Shown here piece after piece: positions 1 through 8,243 of a DNA stretch of 20,976 bases. A model generated the notes under the pieces. That model ran no database searches, was not told where the DNA came from, and saw nothing but the letters and a program-made list of their open reading frames with translations. The stretch's first letter is position 1; each line of letters starts with the position of its first letter. The stretch spans positions 1-20,976 of the forward strand of contig CAJPNN010000022.1 of NCBI GenBank assembly GCA_905372035.1, in the 5' to 3' direction. The DNA is from Bacillota bacterium. GTDB lineage: Bacteria; Bacillota; Clostridia; Peptostreptococcales; Anaerovoracaceae. A program made the position numbers and the translations under genes.

Positions 1-2187
1 CCTATTGATTTCCGTCAACCTATCTTCATTTTTGTTTTTTTCAAGAATCTTCTTATCCAAATCCGCATCTGTTTTTAATATGTCAGATTGAACATTTTCT
101 TTTTTTTCTATGAGAGTTTTATTTTCCTCTTCCATATTTTTAATCTTTGAAGTCAACTCCAAAAGCTCGGATTTCCTTGTCAACAATCCGCCTTTGCCGC
201 TCTTGAGATTCCCTCCCGTCATCGCTCCCGATGAATTTACAATTTCTCCTGTAAGCGTAACAAATTTCGTGGCCGTCCTTTTTCCTTTGCTCATGGCAAC
301 CGCATTATCAAGCGTATCCGCAATAACCACCTTTCCGAGCAGATGTTCCATGACCGGGCGTAAATGCTCTTCATATTCTATACATTCACTTGCAATACCT
401 ACAAATCCCTTTTCATTTTTAAAAATACGGCTCTCCAAAGCGGATCCTCTCATACTGTTTACCGGTAAAAAAGTCAGTCTTCCCGCCTTATTGTCTTTTA
501 AAAGTTTTATGGCCGATTTCGCACTTCTGTCATCCTTACAAACAATATTTTGAAGCCCGTATCCAAGTGCGGTTTCGATTGCCGTCCTGTTTTCCCTGTT
601 TACCGAAATAAGCTCCGCAACGGTACCGTAAAGTCCGTTTACTCCTCTGTTCATTATAAACTTGACGCCGTGGCTGTATCCTTCATAAGATTGTTCAAGC
701 TCTTCCAAAGTCTTTTTCCTCGCCCTGGTACCTTCGATAAATACACGGTTTTCTCTGATTTTTTCGTCAATTTCCGCAAGTTCTTTCACCTTAAAAGCTC
801 TAATATTATTCGCTTTATCCATATATTCACAAATTTCATTCAGAGCTTTATCCGCTTCCGCTTTTTCGCCGAGCTTACTTTCCAGTTCTCTGCTGTTTGA
901 ATCATATTCACTGTCTTTTGTATTACTGTCTATCTCTTCCTGTCTTAAGATCAAATTGTTCCTTAAATTATCTATACCGTTAATCTCGCTTTTTTTGGAA
1001 CTGATATCAGACTGAAGCTCAAATATTTTGTTTCTGTCACTATCTATAGACAATATACTTTCGTTTGCAAACTTATTCTTTTTTTCATACTCTTCAATAC
1101 TTTCCTGCAGTGATTTCTCGAGGGTTTCTTTTTCGGACATCAAGTTTTTCACCTTGTTCAAAAGTTCATTTTCATTCTCTTCTTCATGCTCAAGCTTCTC
1201 TCTATACGTCTCAAGCCTGCTCTCAATGCCCGTTCTGTCTCTAACAAGGCTTTCAAGTTTTTCCGCTGAAAGTTCTTTTTCTTTGATCAACATAGCCATC
1301 TTATCACGTGCTTCGATAGATTTTTCTCTATACCGATTTATCAGATCCTCAAGCTCAAGATTTTTTTCTTTAGCCTTGGCTGTCTCACTTATAAGAGATG
1401 CTTTCTCCTCTTTCACCTGTTCCAATGTCCCTGACAGCGTCAAAATATCATCTTTTAAATATTCATTTTTTATATCCGTATCTTCAATATTTTTTAGCGT
1501 TATATTTATCTCAAGCTTATCATACTTATCTTTTATCTCTAAATACTCTTTAGCTTTTTCACTGTCCGTCTTAAGTCCGCCTATCCGGCTCTCGATTTCA
1601 TTTATAATATCACTTACACGATCAAGATTCTGTATTGAATTTTCAAGTTTTTTCTCAGCATCCTGCTTCTTTGTCCTATATTTTACTATACCCGCGGCCT
1701 CTTCAAATATCTCCCGTCTTACGTCCTGTTTGCTGCTCACTATATCGGAAATTTTCCCTTGCCCTATAAGCGAGTATCCGTCAACACCTATGCCGGTATC
1801 CATTATCAGTTCTCTTATATCCCTCAAACGGCAATGATTTCCGTTTATAAGATATTCGCCTTCTCCTGAACGATACATTCTCCTCGTTATGGCCACTTTA
1901 CGGTAGTCTATCGGCAAAACCCCCGCTTCATTATCTATTACAAGAGTAACTTCAGCCATACCTCTTGATTTTCTCGAAGCGGTACCTGAAAATATGATTT
2001 CTTCCATCTTGCCCCCGCGGAGCATTTTAGGACTCTGCTCTCCCAGGACCCATCTTATAGCATCACTTATATTACTTTTTCCGCTGCCGTTCGGACCCAC
2101 TATGCATGTTATTCCGTCATTAAAGTCTATCGTTACAGGATCTGCAAACGATTTAAACCCGTGCATATATATTTTTTCAAAATACAT
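1..2187 (-). CDS. smc: Chromosome segregation ATPase SMC, N-terminal 729 residues (cut by window edge)
   Basis: SMC is the core ATPase of the bacterial condensin, which folds and segregates the chromosome together with ScpA and ScpB. The reading frame is open from the ATG at 2187 to base 1, giving 729 codons of a protein that is usually near 1,180 residues. The N-terminus starts MYFEKIYMHGFKSFADPVTI, and the Walker A loop GPNGSGKSN is at residues 31-39, followed by the IRWVLGEQSP head segment. Roughly residues 165-500 are charged, heptad-like coiled coil rich in E, K and L. The hinge begins near residue 503 (YSHGVKF) and runs to about 665, and a second coiled coil starts before the window ends. 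The Walker B and signature motifs of the C-terminal head are outside the window. The start overlaps the end of rnc by 11 bases, as expected of translational coupling in the conserved rnc-smc pair. Identification is very secure. Confidence 0.97.
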   Translation of the reverse strand, partial: MYFEKIYMHGFKSFADPVTIDFNDGITCIVGPNGSGKSNISDAIRWVLGEQSPKMLRGGKMEEIIFSGTASRKSRGMAEVTLVIDNEAGVLPIDYRKVAITRRMYRSGEGEYLINGNHCRLRDIRELIMDTGIGVDGYSLIGQGKISDIVSSKQDVRREIFEEAAGIVKYRTKKQDAEKKLENSIQNLDRVSDIINEIESRIGGLKTDSEKAKEYLEIKDKYDKLEINITLKNIEDTDIKNEYLKDDILTLSGTLEQVKEEKASLISETAKAKEKNLELEDLINRYREKSIEARDKMAMLIKEKELSAEKLESLVRDRTGIESRLETYREKLEHEEENENELLNKVKNLMSEKETLEKSLQESIEEYEKKNKFANESILSIDSDRNKIFELQSDISSKKSEINGIDNLRNNLILRQEEIDSNTKDSEYDSNSRELESKLGEKAEADKALNEICEYMDKANNIRAFKVKELAEIDEKIRENRVFIEGTRARKKTLEELEQSYEGYSHGVKFIMNRGVNGLYGTVAELISVNRENRTAIETALGYGLQNIVCKDDRSAKSAIKLLKDNKAGRLTFLPVNSMRGSALESRIFKNEKGFVGIASECIEYEEHLRPVMEHLLGKVVIADTLDNAVAMSKGKRTATKFVTLTGEIVNSSGAMTGGNLKSGKGGLLTRKSELLELTSKIKNMEEENKTLIEKKENVQSDILKTDADLDKKILEKNKNEDRLTEINR

Positions 2188-3001
2188 CTGAACCTCCATG
2201 TTCCAAAGCCTGCATAGCTGCATTCTGCTCCGCTTCTTTTTTTGTGCGACCCGTTCCCTGGCCTATTTTCTCACCTTTATAAAACACTCCTATTTTAAAA
2301 GTTTTATCGTGATCCGGTCCCTTCTCGGAAATTATCCTATATTCAAGGAGTCTGCCGTTTTTTTTATTCTCCTGTAAAAGTTCCTGTAATTTGGATTTAT
2401 AATCCGAATATATCTTACCGTCCAAAACATCTTCTATCCTGTACTTAAAAAGTTTAAGAACTATTTTTCGTGCATTCTCAAAACCTCCGTCTATAAATAC
2501 AGCTCCTATAACCGCTTCAACCGCATCCGCAATTATTGATTTTTTTTTCCTTCCCCCACTTTTTTCTTCACCTGCGCTCAGGCTTATATATTCACCTATA
2601 CCGAGTTTTTTACCGCAAATCACCAAAGATTCCTCACAGACGATCAAAGCTCTGAGTCGCGTAAGTTCTCCTTCTTCAGAGACAAGCCTTCTGAACAGAT
2701 GCTCGCTTATAACCAGATCTAAAACAGCATCCCCCAAAAATTCAAGCCTCTCGTTATTAGATGAAATCATACTGCGACTACGCCTTGAAAAACCTCTCGG
2801 ATAACTGATGAGTTCAGATGAGTTGTTTAGAACTGAAAGGCTAATATTTCCATATAAAATATTATCAACTCTTGTTTCATTACTTTTTAATGCGGATCGT
2901 GCTCCGCAAGAACTGTGAGTTAAAGCCTCTTCAAGATATGTTATATCTCTAAATCTATATCCCAACTTCATTTCCAAATCTTTTTTAGTCAATACTTCCA
3001 A
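2177..3001 (-). CDS. rnc: Ribonuclease III with an extra segment before the catalytic signature
   Basis: RNase III cleaves double-stranded RNA, including rRNA precursors. The start is a TTG at 3001, placed 6 bases after a perfect GGAGG; the first ATG (codon 11) has a poorer site. Helix residues LTHSS are at 27-31 and the signature NNERLEFLGDA at 82-92, with the expected catalytic acidic residues E84, E87, D91, E110, D159 and E162. The double-stranded-RNA-binding domain spans about 198-270 and ends with the GRTKKEAEQNAA helix. The protein has 274 residues against roughly 225-250 for the family. The excess lies between residues 32 and 81, where Bacillus-type enzymes have only about 12 residues between HSS and NERLEF. 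The catalytic set is intact, so the enzyme should be active. The gene overlaps the end of plsX by 17 bases and the start of smc by 11. The canonical acpP gene between plsX and rnc is absent. Confidence 0.95.
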   Translation of the reverse strand: MEVLTKKDLEMKLGYRFRDITYLEEALTHSSCGARSALKSNETRVDNILYGNISLSVLNNSSELISYPRGFSRRSRSMISSNNERLEFLGDAVLDLVISEHLFRRLVSEEGELTRLRALIVCEESLVICGKKLGIGEYISLSAGEEKSGGRKKKSIIADAVEAVIGAVFIDGGFENARKIVLKLFKYRIEDVLDGKIYSDYKSKLQELLQENKKNGRLLEYRIISEKGPDHDKTFKIGVFYKGEKIGQGTGRTKKEAEQNAAMQALEHGGSDVF

Positions 3002-4046
3002 CTGTTTCCTCCAAATTTACGGCTGATTCTTCTATCAGCTCCACGACATTGTTTTCAGCATAAGCTATTCCTTTTATGATCGTATTTTTGACTGCATTGG
3101 CATTTGCAGAACCGTGCGTCTTGACAACAGCCCCTCTAACCCCTAAAATCGGTGCTCCGCCATACTCCGAATAGTCAAACAGCTTCTTCATATCTTTCAT
3201 TTTTCCATACAAAAATGCCGCGCCTATCTTCGCCAATACCCCGTCAGTGAGCTTATCTTTTAAAAGTCTCGTTATCTGTCCGGCAAATCCTTCCGTCAGC
3301 TTTAAAATAACGTTTCCTACAAATCCGTCGCAAACTACAACATCCACCGCTCCTTTGGGAATTTCTCTCGCTTCCACATTCCCTACAAAATTCAGTCCGC
3401 TTTCTTTTAACAATCCATACGCTTCTTTTATAGTAGCCGTACCCTTTATCTCTTCCTCTCCTATGTTTACCAGACCGACTTTAGGATTATCTATGCCTAT
3501 AACTTTTTCCATATAAATACTTCCCATAATAGCGAATTCCAGAAGATTTCTTGCTTTACACTCGGAGTTCGCTCCCGAGTCCACCATAAGGGATATCTTG
3601 GAGCCTTTCGCTTTTAAAATCGGATATGAACTCGCTATTGCAGGCCTTTCTATGCCCGAAATCCTATCAAGTATAATCAGACTGCCCGCCATTAATGCTC
3701 CGGTATTTCCGGCCGAAATAAACAGCTGTGCATCGTCCGATTTCAGCATATTTATACCTGCCACCATGGAAGAGTCTTTTTTACTCCTTACAGCTCTTAC
3801 CGGCGAATCGCAGTTATCTATAATTTGTGTAGTATTTCTCACAAATATCTTTTCCTTATCATAACTATATTTTTTGAGTTCTTCTTCTATAATTTCTTCC
3901 GGTCCTAATATACATATCCTGTGCGGGATTTGCTCCGATGCTGCAACTGCACCTTTAACTATTTCTACGGGAGCATTATCTCCGCCCATACCGTCAACAG
4001 CAATTATCATATTGTCACCGTTCAACGTGTCCTTTACAAAACACAT
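2985..4046 (-). CDS. plsX: Phosphate acyltransferase PlsX
   Basis: PlsX converts acyl-ACP to acyl-phosphate, the donor used by PlsY for the first acylation of glycerol-3-phosphate in phospholipid synthesis. The family start IIAVDGMGGDNAP is present, followed by ISAGNTGALMAGS, MVDSGAN and VGLVNIGEEEIKG, all typical PlsX segments, then VVCDGFVGNVILK and the YGGAPILGVRG region near the C-terminus. Two starts are possible. The ATG at 4046 follows a strong AAGGAGAG by 6-8 bases and gives 353 residues with a 12-residue extension. The ATG at 4010 matches the usual family N-terminus (341 residues) but has only GGTGA as its ribosome site. I chose 4046 on the ribosome site and regard 4010 as nearly as likely. 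It lies between mnmA and rnc and overlaps rnc by 17 bases. No fapR or acpP is adjacent. Confidence 0.96.
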   Translation of the reverse strand: MCFVKDTLNGDNMIIAVDGMGGDNAPVEIVKGAVAASEQIPHRICILGPEEIIEEELKKYSYDKEKIFVRNTTQIIDNCDSPVRAVRSKKDSSMVAGINMLKSDDAQLFISAGNTGALMAGSLIILDRISGIERPAIASSYPILKAKGSKISLMVDSGANSECKARNLLEFAIMGSIYMEKVIGIDNPKVGLVNIGEEEIKGTATIKEAYGLLKESGLNFVGNVEAREIPKGAVDVVVCDGFVGNVILKLTEGFAGQITRLLKDKLTDGVLAKIGAAFLYGKMKDMKKLFDYSEYGGAPILGVRGAVVKTHGSANANAVKNTIIKGIAYAENNVVELIEESAVNLEETVGSID

Positions 4047-4123
4047 CAAAACTCTCCTTCCCCAAAATCATTTTATGTTCAGTCAACCAATAATTCAGAA
4101 CTTCCTAATCTCTCATATCTGTC

Positions 4124-5203
4124 TTAAAAATGCCTGTCTGTAATAACACCTCCACCTGCAACTATGTCCCCTATATAAAAAACTGCCGACTGTCCGCTTG
4201 CAAAAGCTCTCTGCGGTTCCTTAAAAACCACTCTGGCACTGTTTGACGCAAGAGGCGTCACCGATGCATTCTTACAATTTTGCGTGGATCTCGTCTTACA
4301 TCCCACATGTACACTTTCCTTTAATTCCTCACTGATGATCCAATTCAGATTTTTTACAATAAGTTCTTTGGACATAAGATCGTCATTGTCTCCCAAAACT
4401 ATCGTGTTATCCCGTATATTTTTTTCTAAAACGAACAGCGGTTTCCCAAGTGCTATACCAATACCTTTTCTTTGTCCTATCGTATAATTCACGATCCCCT
4501 TATGTTCGCCTAAAACGGCACCGTCTTTTGATATAAAGTTTCCATAAGGTATCCGCCTGTCGGAAAACTTCTCTATAAACTCCCCGTACTTTTCATCCTT
4601 TACAAAGCATATATCCTGACTGTCTTTCTTATCGGCGTTTGAAAATCCTAAAGCTGCTGCCGTCTTCCTCACCTCTTCTTTGTTTTTATCCCCGAGAGGA
4701 AACAATGAATGTGAAAGCTGTCTTTGACTCAATCCATAAAGAAAATATGTCTGATCCTTCTTTTCGTCGTTTGATTTTTTAAGCAATATCCTTCCTGTCT
4801 GTTCGTCTCTGACAGTCTGTGCATAATGTCCCGTCGCAACATATTCAAAACCTCTGTCGAGCGCAAAATCCAAAAGCTTTCCGAACTTTATAGTTTTATT
4901 ACAAAAAACACACGGATTCGGAGTTTCTCCATTTAAATATGTAAATATAAAAGGATTTATAACATCATGTTTGAAAGCGGCTCTAAATTCTACCACTATA
5001 TGTCTTATTCCGAATTCATCAGCCACCGCTTTAGCCGTTTTTACATCTTCGTCGAACTTATCATCGCTTCCCGTTCCGAAAATCGCTCCCCTGTTGAACA
5101 AATCCATGGTAAGGCCCGTCACCTCATGCCCCTGCTCGATCAGTATTTTCAAAGCGACAGAACTGTCGATTCCGCCGCTCATCCCTAAAAGCACTTTAGC
5201 CAT
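4124..5203 (-). CDS. mnmA: tRNA 2-thiouridine(34) synthase MnmA
   Basis: MnmA (TrmU) adenylates and thiolates uridine 34 in the anticodons of Lys, Glu and Gln tRNAs, taking sulfur from a cysteine desulfurase relay. The PP-loop GMSGGIDSSVA is at residues 7-17, TPNPCVFCN at 94-102, ATGHYA at 123-128 and the SQDICF motif with Cys199 at 195-200. Cys101 and Cys199 match the two catalytic cysteines of the family. Cys98 makes a CxxC with Cys101, an arrangement discussed for iron-sulfur-dependent tRNA thiolases, but whether it binds a cluster here is not visible. Length is 359 residues, normal for the family. The ATG at 5203 has GGAG 7 bases upstream and lies 8 bases inside the end of coaC. No iscS-like desulfurase is adjacent, although cysK is nearby upstream. 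Confidence 0.96.
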   Translation of the reverse strand: MAKVLLGMSGGIDSSVALKILIEQGHEVTGLTMDLFNRGAIFGTGSDDKFDEDVKTAKAVADEFGIRHIVVEFRAAFKHDVINPFIFTYLNGETPNPCVFCNKTIKFGKLLDFALDRGFEYVATGHYAQTVRDEQTGRILLKKSNDEKKDQTYFLYGLSQRQLSHSLFPLGDKNKEEVRKTAAALGFSNADKKDSQDICFVKDEKYGEFIEKFSDRRIPYGNFISKDGAVLGEHKGIVNYTIGQRKGIGIALGKPLFVLEKNIRDNTIVLGDNDDLMSKELIVKNLNWIISEELKESVHVGCKTRSTQNCKNASVTPLASNSARVVFKEPQRAFASGQSAVFYIGDIVAGGGVITDRHF

Positions 5204-5750
5204 TGATATTCTCCAAAATTATATCAAGCTTTTCCAAGATTACATCCGTAGATTCCAAACTGCCTTTTCCTACATCTCCACACGCCAAAAGAGAACTTTT
5301 AGGTCCTATAAACTGCACACCGTTATCTTTGAGGAGTTCAATATTTTTTTGTGTATGTACATTCTCATACATTGCGGTATTCATCGCAGGGCAAATTACC
5401 ATAGGCTTATTTCCGTAAGCCAAAGCGACGGAAGAAAGCATGTCGTCGGCTATTCCGCTTGCCAGTTTTGCAATTATGTTTGCCGTTGCAGGTGCAATAA
5501 CAAACAGATCACATTCCTTTGCCAGAGAAATATGCTTGACACTGCTCGGCTCATATTCTTTAAACATCCCGGTATATACTTTTCTCTTGGTTAGCGTCTG
5601 AAATGTAAGCGGTGTTACGAACTCCATGCCGTTTTCAGTCATTATCACATTTACTTTATGACCTTTTTTAGTAAGTTCATTTGCAATATCGCATGACTTA
5701 TAGCAAGCTATACTTCCCGTCACTCCCAATATTATATTTTTACCTTTCAT
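5196..5750 (-). CDS. coaC: Phosphopantothenoylcysteine decarboxylase, stand-alone CoaC
   Basis: This FMN-dependent enzyme decarboxylates 4'-phosphopantothenoylcysteine to 4'-phosphopantetheine in coenzyme A synthesis. Its 184 residues correspond to the flavoprotein half of the usual CoaBC fusion. Visible motifs are the N-terminal GVTGSIACYK, the VKHISLAK segment with the catalytic His, the substrate-binding PAMNTAMYEN, and the LLACGDVGKG flap with the active-site Cys. The ATG at 5750 has GGAG 6 bases upstream and overlaps the stop of coaB in an ATGA junction. The protein ends about where CoaC alone should end, and the ligase is encoded by the separate gene just upstream, so this is a true split rather than a truncation. 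Most bacteria use a fused CoaBC; separate genes are known in streptococci and enterococci. Confidence 0.93.
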   Translation of the reverse strand: MKGKNIILGVTGSIACYKSCDIANELTKKGHKVNVIMTENGMEFVTPLTFQTLTKRKVYTGMFKEYEPSSVKHISLAKECDLFVIAPATANIIAKLASGIADDMLSSVALAYGNKPMVICPAMNTAMYENVHTQKNIELLKDNGVQFIGPKSSLLACGDVGKGSLESTDVILEKLDIILENING

Positions 5751-6445
5751 TTTCTGCTCCCCAATTCATCAATACAATTTTTTACTATACCTTTCGCAAT
5801 TTCATTTTTATCGAAAAACGTTTCTTTTCTTCCGGTCTTTGAAATCAAATAACCTTTATGTTTGCCGTCTTTTATATCCTTAAGATCGTTTGCGAGCACA
5901 AAGTCGCAATTATTTTTGTCCATCAAACGCTTCGCAACGCTTAAAAGTTCTTTTTCAGATACATTGCTGAGAAGTTTAAATCCTACTAAAACAGTTCTCG
6001 GTGCACACTCTTTAATGCTCTTTATAACCTTAGGGTTTTTTTTCAAAATTACTGCCAATTCTTCTATATCCGAACTTATTTTTGTGCTGTTGTCGATCTC
6101 CTTATAAGCATCACCCTGTTTTTCCAACACCCTGTCTACCCTATAATCACTCACTGCCATACTGTGTATTACGATATCCGTCTTACTCAGTTTCAACTCA
6201 CGCTGAATTGTATCGAGTAAATCAACCGCACTTTCCACGGGTACACGGCGAACCTTCGCCTCATGCACAGGAAGTTTTGATCCTACTCCATATATATATA
6301 TCAATTCTTCTATGTCTTCGGAATATGAGTTTAAAAACTCATCCGCAATCTTGCTTCCCAAAGTACCTGTTGCCGCATTGGTTATCGCCCTGACATTATC
6401 TATGGCTTCCTTACTTCCGCCTGCTGTAATAATAATCCTATACAT
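5747..6445 (-). CDS. coaB: Phosphopantothenate--cysteine ligase, stand-alone CoaB
   Basis: CoaB joins 4'-phosphopantothenate and cysteine, with nucleotide activation, in coenzyme A synthesis. It begins MYRIIITAGGSKEAIDNVR, which matches the nucleotide-binding start of CoaB (TSGGT-like, then EAIDNVRxITN). The VIHSMAVSDYRVD segment at about residues 95-107, the KISSD motif and VLVGFKLLS (the GFxxE region of fused enzymes, here GFKLLS) follow, then DFVLANDLKDI near residues 183-193. It is 232 residues long, fitting the monofunctional group. The nearest AGGAG is 14 bases before the ATG, further than usual, but the family alignment supports this start. It lies 20 bases after cysK and overlaps coaC by 4 bases. 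Cysteine made by CysK is a substrate of this step, so the gene order cysK-coaB-coaC follows the pathway; that link is inference. Confidence 0.92.
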   Translation of the reverse strand: MYRIIITAGGSKEAIDNVRAITNAATGTLGSKIADEFLNSYSEDIEELIYIYGVGSKLPVHEAKVRRVPVESAVDLLDTIQRELKLSKTDIVIHSMAVSDYRVDRVLEKQGDAYKEIDNSTKISSDIEELAVILKKNPKVIKSIKECAPRTVLVGFKLLSNVSEKELLSVAKRLMDKNNCDFVLANDLKDIKDGKHKGYLISKTGRKETFFDKNEIAKGIVKNCIDELGSRK

Positions 6446-6465
6446 TTATTCTATTGCGTCTCCTA

Positions 6466-7392
6466 TTAAAAAAGTTCCGTGGAAAAATACCTGTCCGCTG
6501 AATCAGGTAATATCACAACTATATTTTTCCCCTCATTCTCAGTCTTTTTTGCCTGTTCAATCGCACAGGCGAGTGCCGCTCCCGATGAAATACCTGTCAT
6601 AATTCCTTCCAAAGATGCCAGCATTTTGGATGCTTCGATTGCAGACCGGTCATTTGCCAAATATATTTCATCTAAAAGCTTTAAATCCATGATGTCCGGT
6701 ATAAACCCCGCACCGATCCCCTGTATTCCATGCTTACCGGCTTTTTTCCCCGATATCACCGCCGAATTTTCAGGCTCTATCCCTATAATTTTTATATTAC
6801 TGTTTTTTTCTTTTAAATATCTTCCTGTTCCGGAAACGGTTCCTCCCGTTCCTATACCGGAAATAAAAATATCTATTTTACCGTCCATATCTTCCCATAT
6901 CTCCGGACCTGTGGTCTTATAATGTGCATTTACGTTTGCTTCGTTCACAAACTGTCCGGCAATTATGCTGTCCTTTATCTCTGATTTTAAATCCTCAGCT
7001 TTTTGAACAGCTCCCGCCATACCTAACTTTCCGTCAGTTAAAATCACCTCTGCTCCCAAAGCTGTTATTATCTTTCTTCTCTCTTCAGACATCGTTTCCG
7101 GCATAACTATCAAGACTCTATATCCTTTTGAAGCTCCTATCGCCGCAAGCCCTATTCCGGTATTTCCGCTTGTAGGCTCTATTATAGTAGCTTCAGCTTT
7201 TAAAAGTCCTTTTTTTTCCGCATCCTCTATTATCTCTTTTGCCGCTCTGTCTTTTATGCTTCCCGTAGGATTTAAATATTCCAGCTTTAAAAATATATTT
7301 GCTTTTATTCCGATTTTTTCAGCAAGTTTTAACGGTTCCAACATAGGCGTATTGCCTATAATCTCACTTATATTGTTATATATTTTCTTCAT
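6466..7392 (-). CDS. cysK: Cysteine synthase (O-acetylserine sulfhydrylase)
   Basis: This PLP enzyme makes cysteine from O-acetylserine and sulfide. The PLP lysine is K47 in NPTGSIKDRA, the substrate loop EPTSGNTGIG is at about 72-81, the phosphate-binding GTGGTVSG loop is in the middle, and the C-terminus RYFSTELF is the CysK ending. At 308 residues it has no regulatory CBS domain. Family variants such as O-phosphoserine sulfhydrylase cannot be fully excluded, but PTSGNTG favours CysK. The ATG at 7392 follows AAAGG at about 10 bases. A 78-base gap separates it from tcdA and carries a candidate promoter; 20 bases downstream begins coaB, so cysteine synthesis feeds directly into the coenzyme A genes and possibly the sulfur relay used by MnmA. 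Confidence 0.95.
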   Translation of the reverse strand: MKKIYNNISEIIGNTPMLEPLKLAEKIGIKANIFLKLEYLNPTGSIKDRAAKEIIEDAEKKGLLKAEATIIEPTSGNTGIGLAAIGASKGYRVLIVMPETMSEERRKIITALGAEVILTDGKLGMAGAVQKAEDLKSEIKDSIIAGQFVNEANVNAHYKTTGPEIWEDMDGKIDIFISGIGTGGTVSGTGRYLKEKNSNIKIIGIEPENSAVISGKKAGKHGIQGIGAGFIPDIMDLKLLDEIYLANDRSAIEASKMLASLEGIMTGISSGAALACAIEQAKKTENEGKNIVVILPDSADRYFSTELF

Positions 7393-7418
7393 GCCTTGCT
7401 TACCTTTCTCTTTTCGAG

Positions 7419-7449
7419 ATTATATCATTAAAAACTTCTCTATAATCAA
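7419..7449 (-). promoter_or_regulatory. Possible cysK promoter
   Basis: On the minus strand a perfect TATAAT (7419-7424) lies 27 bases before the cysK start codon. A TTGATT (7444-7449) is the best -35, but the spacer is 19 bases, longer than ideal. There is no clear terminator for tcdA in this gap, so read-through from tcdA is also possible. Confidence 0.4.
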
Positions 7450-7470
7450 GCTTAGTTTAAGTCAAACCGC

Positions 7471-8157
7471 CTATGTATCCGACACTATATCTCTAAAGAC
7501 CGCTCCCGCTATTACCAATCCGCATGCTCCCGGGACAAACGATATGCTTCCAATAGCGGTACTCCGAGTTTTAACAGGTTCTTCCTTGGAATAAACGACT
7601 TTTAGGCTTTCGATCCCCATAGCTTTCAATCTTTTTCTCATTATTTTGGCTATCGGATCCACCTGTGTGCTGTATATATCCGCAACTTCAAACCCTGCAG
7701 GATCAACCTTATTTCCCGCACCCATCGATGATATTATAGGGATTCCCGCATCCTGCGCTTCTTTGATCAAACAGAGTTTTGATTCAATACTGTCAATAGC
7801 GTCTATAATATAGTCATAATTTTTCAGATCTATTGCAACATTATTATTTTCGGTATAAAAAAATTCAAACCTGCCAACTTCAATTTCCGGATTTATGTCT
7901 TTAAGCCGGTCTTCCATAACCTCGGCTTTAGATTTACCTAAGGTACTGTGCAAAGCCGGTATCTGACGGTTGATGTTAGATATCGAAACACAATCTCCGT
8001 CACATATATCAATCCTGCCTATTCCGAGTCTTCCCAGTGCCTCGATCACATAGGAGCCTACACCTCCCGCTCCGAATACAATTACACTTGTATCACGAAT
8101 CTTTTTCAAAGCTTCTTTTCCTATCAAAGATTCCGTTCTTATAAACTTTTCTTCCAT
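7471..8157 (-). CDS. tcdA: tRNA threonylcarbamoyladenosine dehydratase (E1-like)
   Basis: TcdA (CsdL/YgdL) is an ATP-dependent, E1-like enzyme that dehydrates t6A37 in tRNA to the cyclic ct6A form. The ATP-binding loop GAGGVGS is at residues 29-35, the acidic DGDCV at 53-57 and NINRQ at 61-65 with the arginine finger-like residue, then the DAIDSIESK helix. MGAGNK and the SKEEPV-Tx-S segment are typical of TcdA rather than of ThiF or MoeB. Length is 228 residues, somewhat shorter than the E. coli protein (about 268), lacking its C-terminal extension, as in other Firmicutes. The gene stands alone between a repeat-borne promoter and cysK. The start ATG at 8157 has only a weak ribosome site (GGTAGG-like, about 10 bases upstream). 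Confidence 0.93.
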   Translation of the reverse strand: MEEKFIRTESLIGKEALKKIRDTSVIVFGAGGVGSYVIEALGRLGIGRIDICDGDCVSISNINRQIPALHSTLGKSKAEVMEDRLKDINPEIEVGRFEFFYTENNNVAIDLKNYDYIIDAIDSIESKLCLIKEAQDAGIPIISSMGAGNKVDPAGFEVADIYSTQVDPIAKIMRKRLKAMGIESLKVVYSKEEPVKTRSTAIGSISFVPGACGLVIAGAVFRDIVSDT

Positions 8158-8243
8158 TTCAATTACCTACCGTAAGCGGCTATATTGACATATGCACATC
8201 AAGTTATTCGCTCATTCTTTTTATTAATTGAGCGCATTTCTCA

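Noticed and set aside
110..900. Two plus-strand open frames opposite smc
   Set aside because: Both are antisense to the SMC hinge and coiled coil and show no family features or ribosome sites.
1028..1837. 269-codon plus-strand open frame opposite smc
   Set aside because: Its Ser/Phe/Leu-rich translation is what the antisense of a coiled-coil gene gives; the minus-strand frame is unmistakable SMC.
4971..5594. 207-codon plus-strand open frame across mnmA and coaC
   Set aside because: It crosses two well-identified genes in antisense and has no recognisable motif.
8209..8234. Small hairpin in the tcdA leader as a riboswitch or terminator
   Set aside because: Only 6 base pairs with a 14-base AT loop and no following T run; no riboswitch core recognised.
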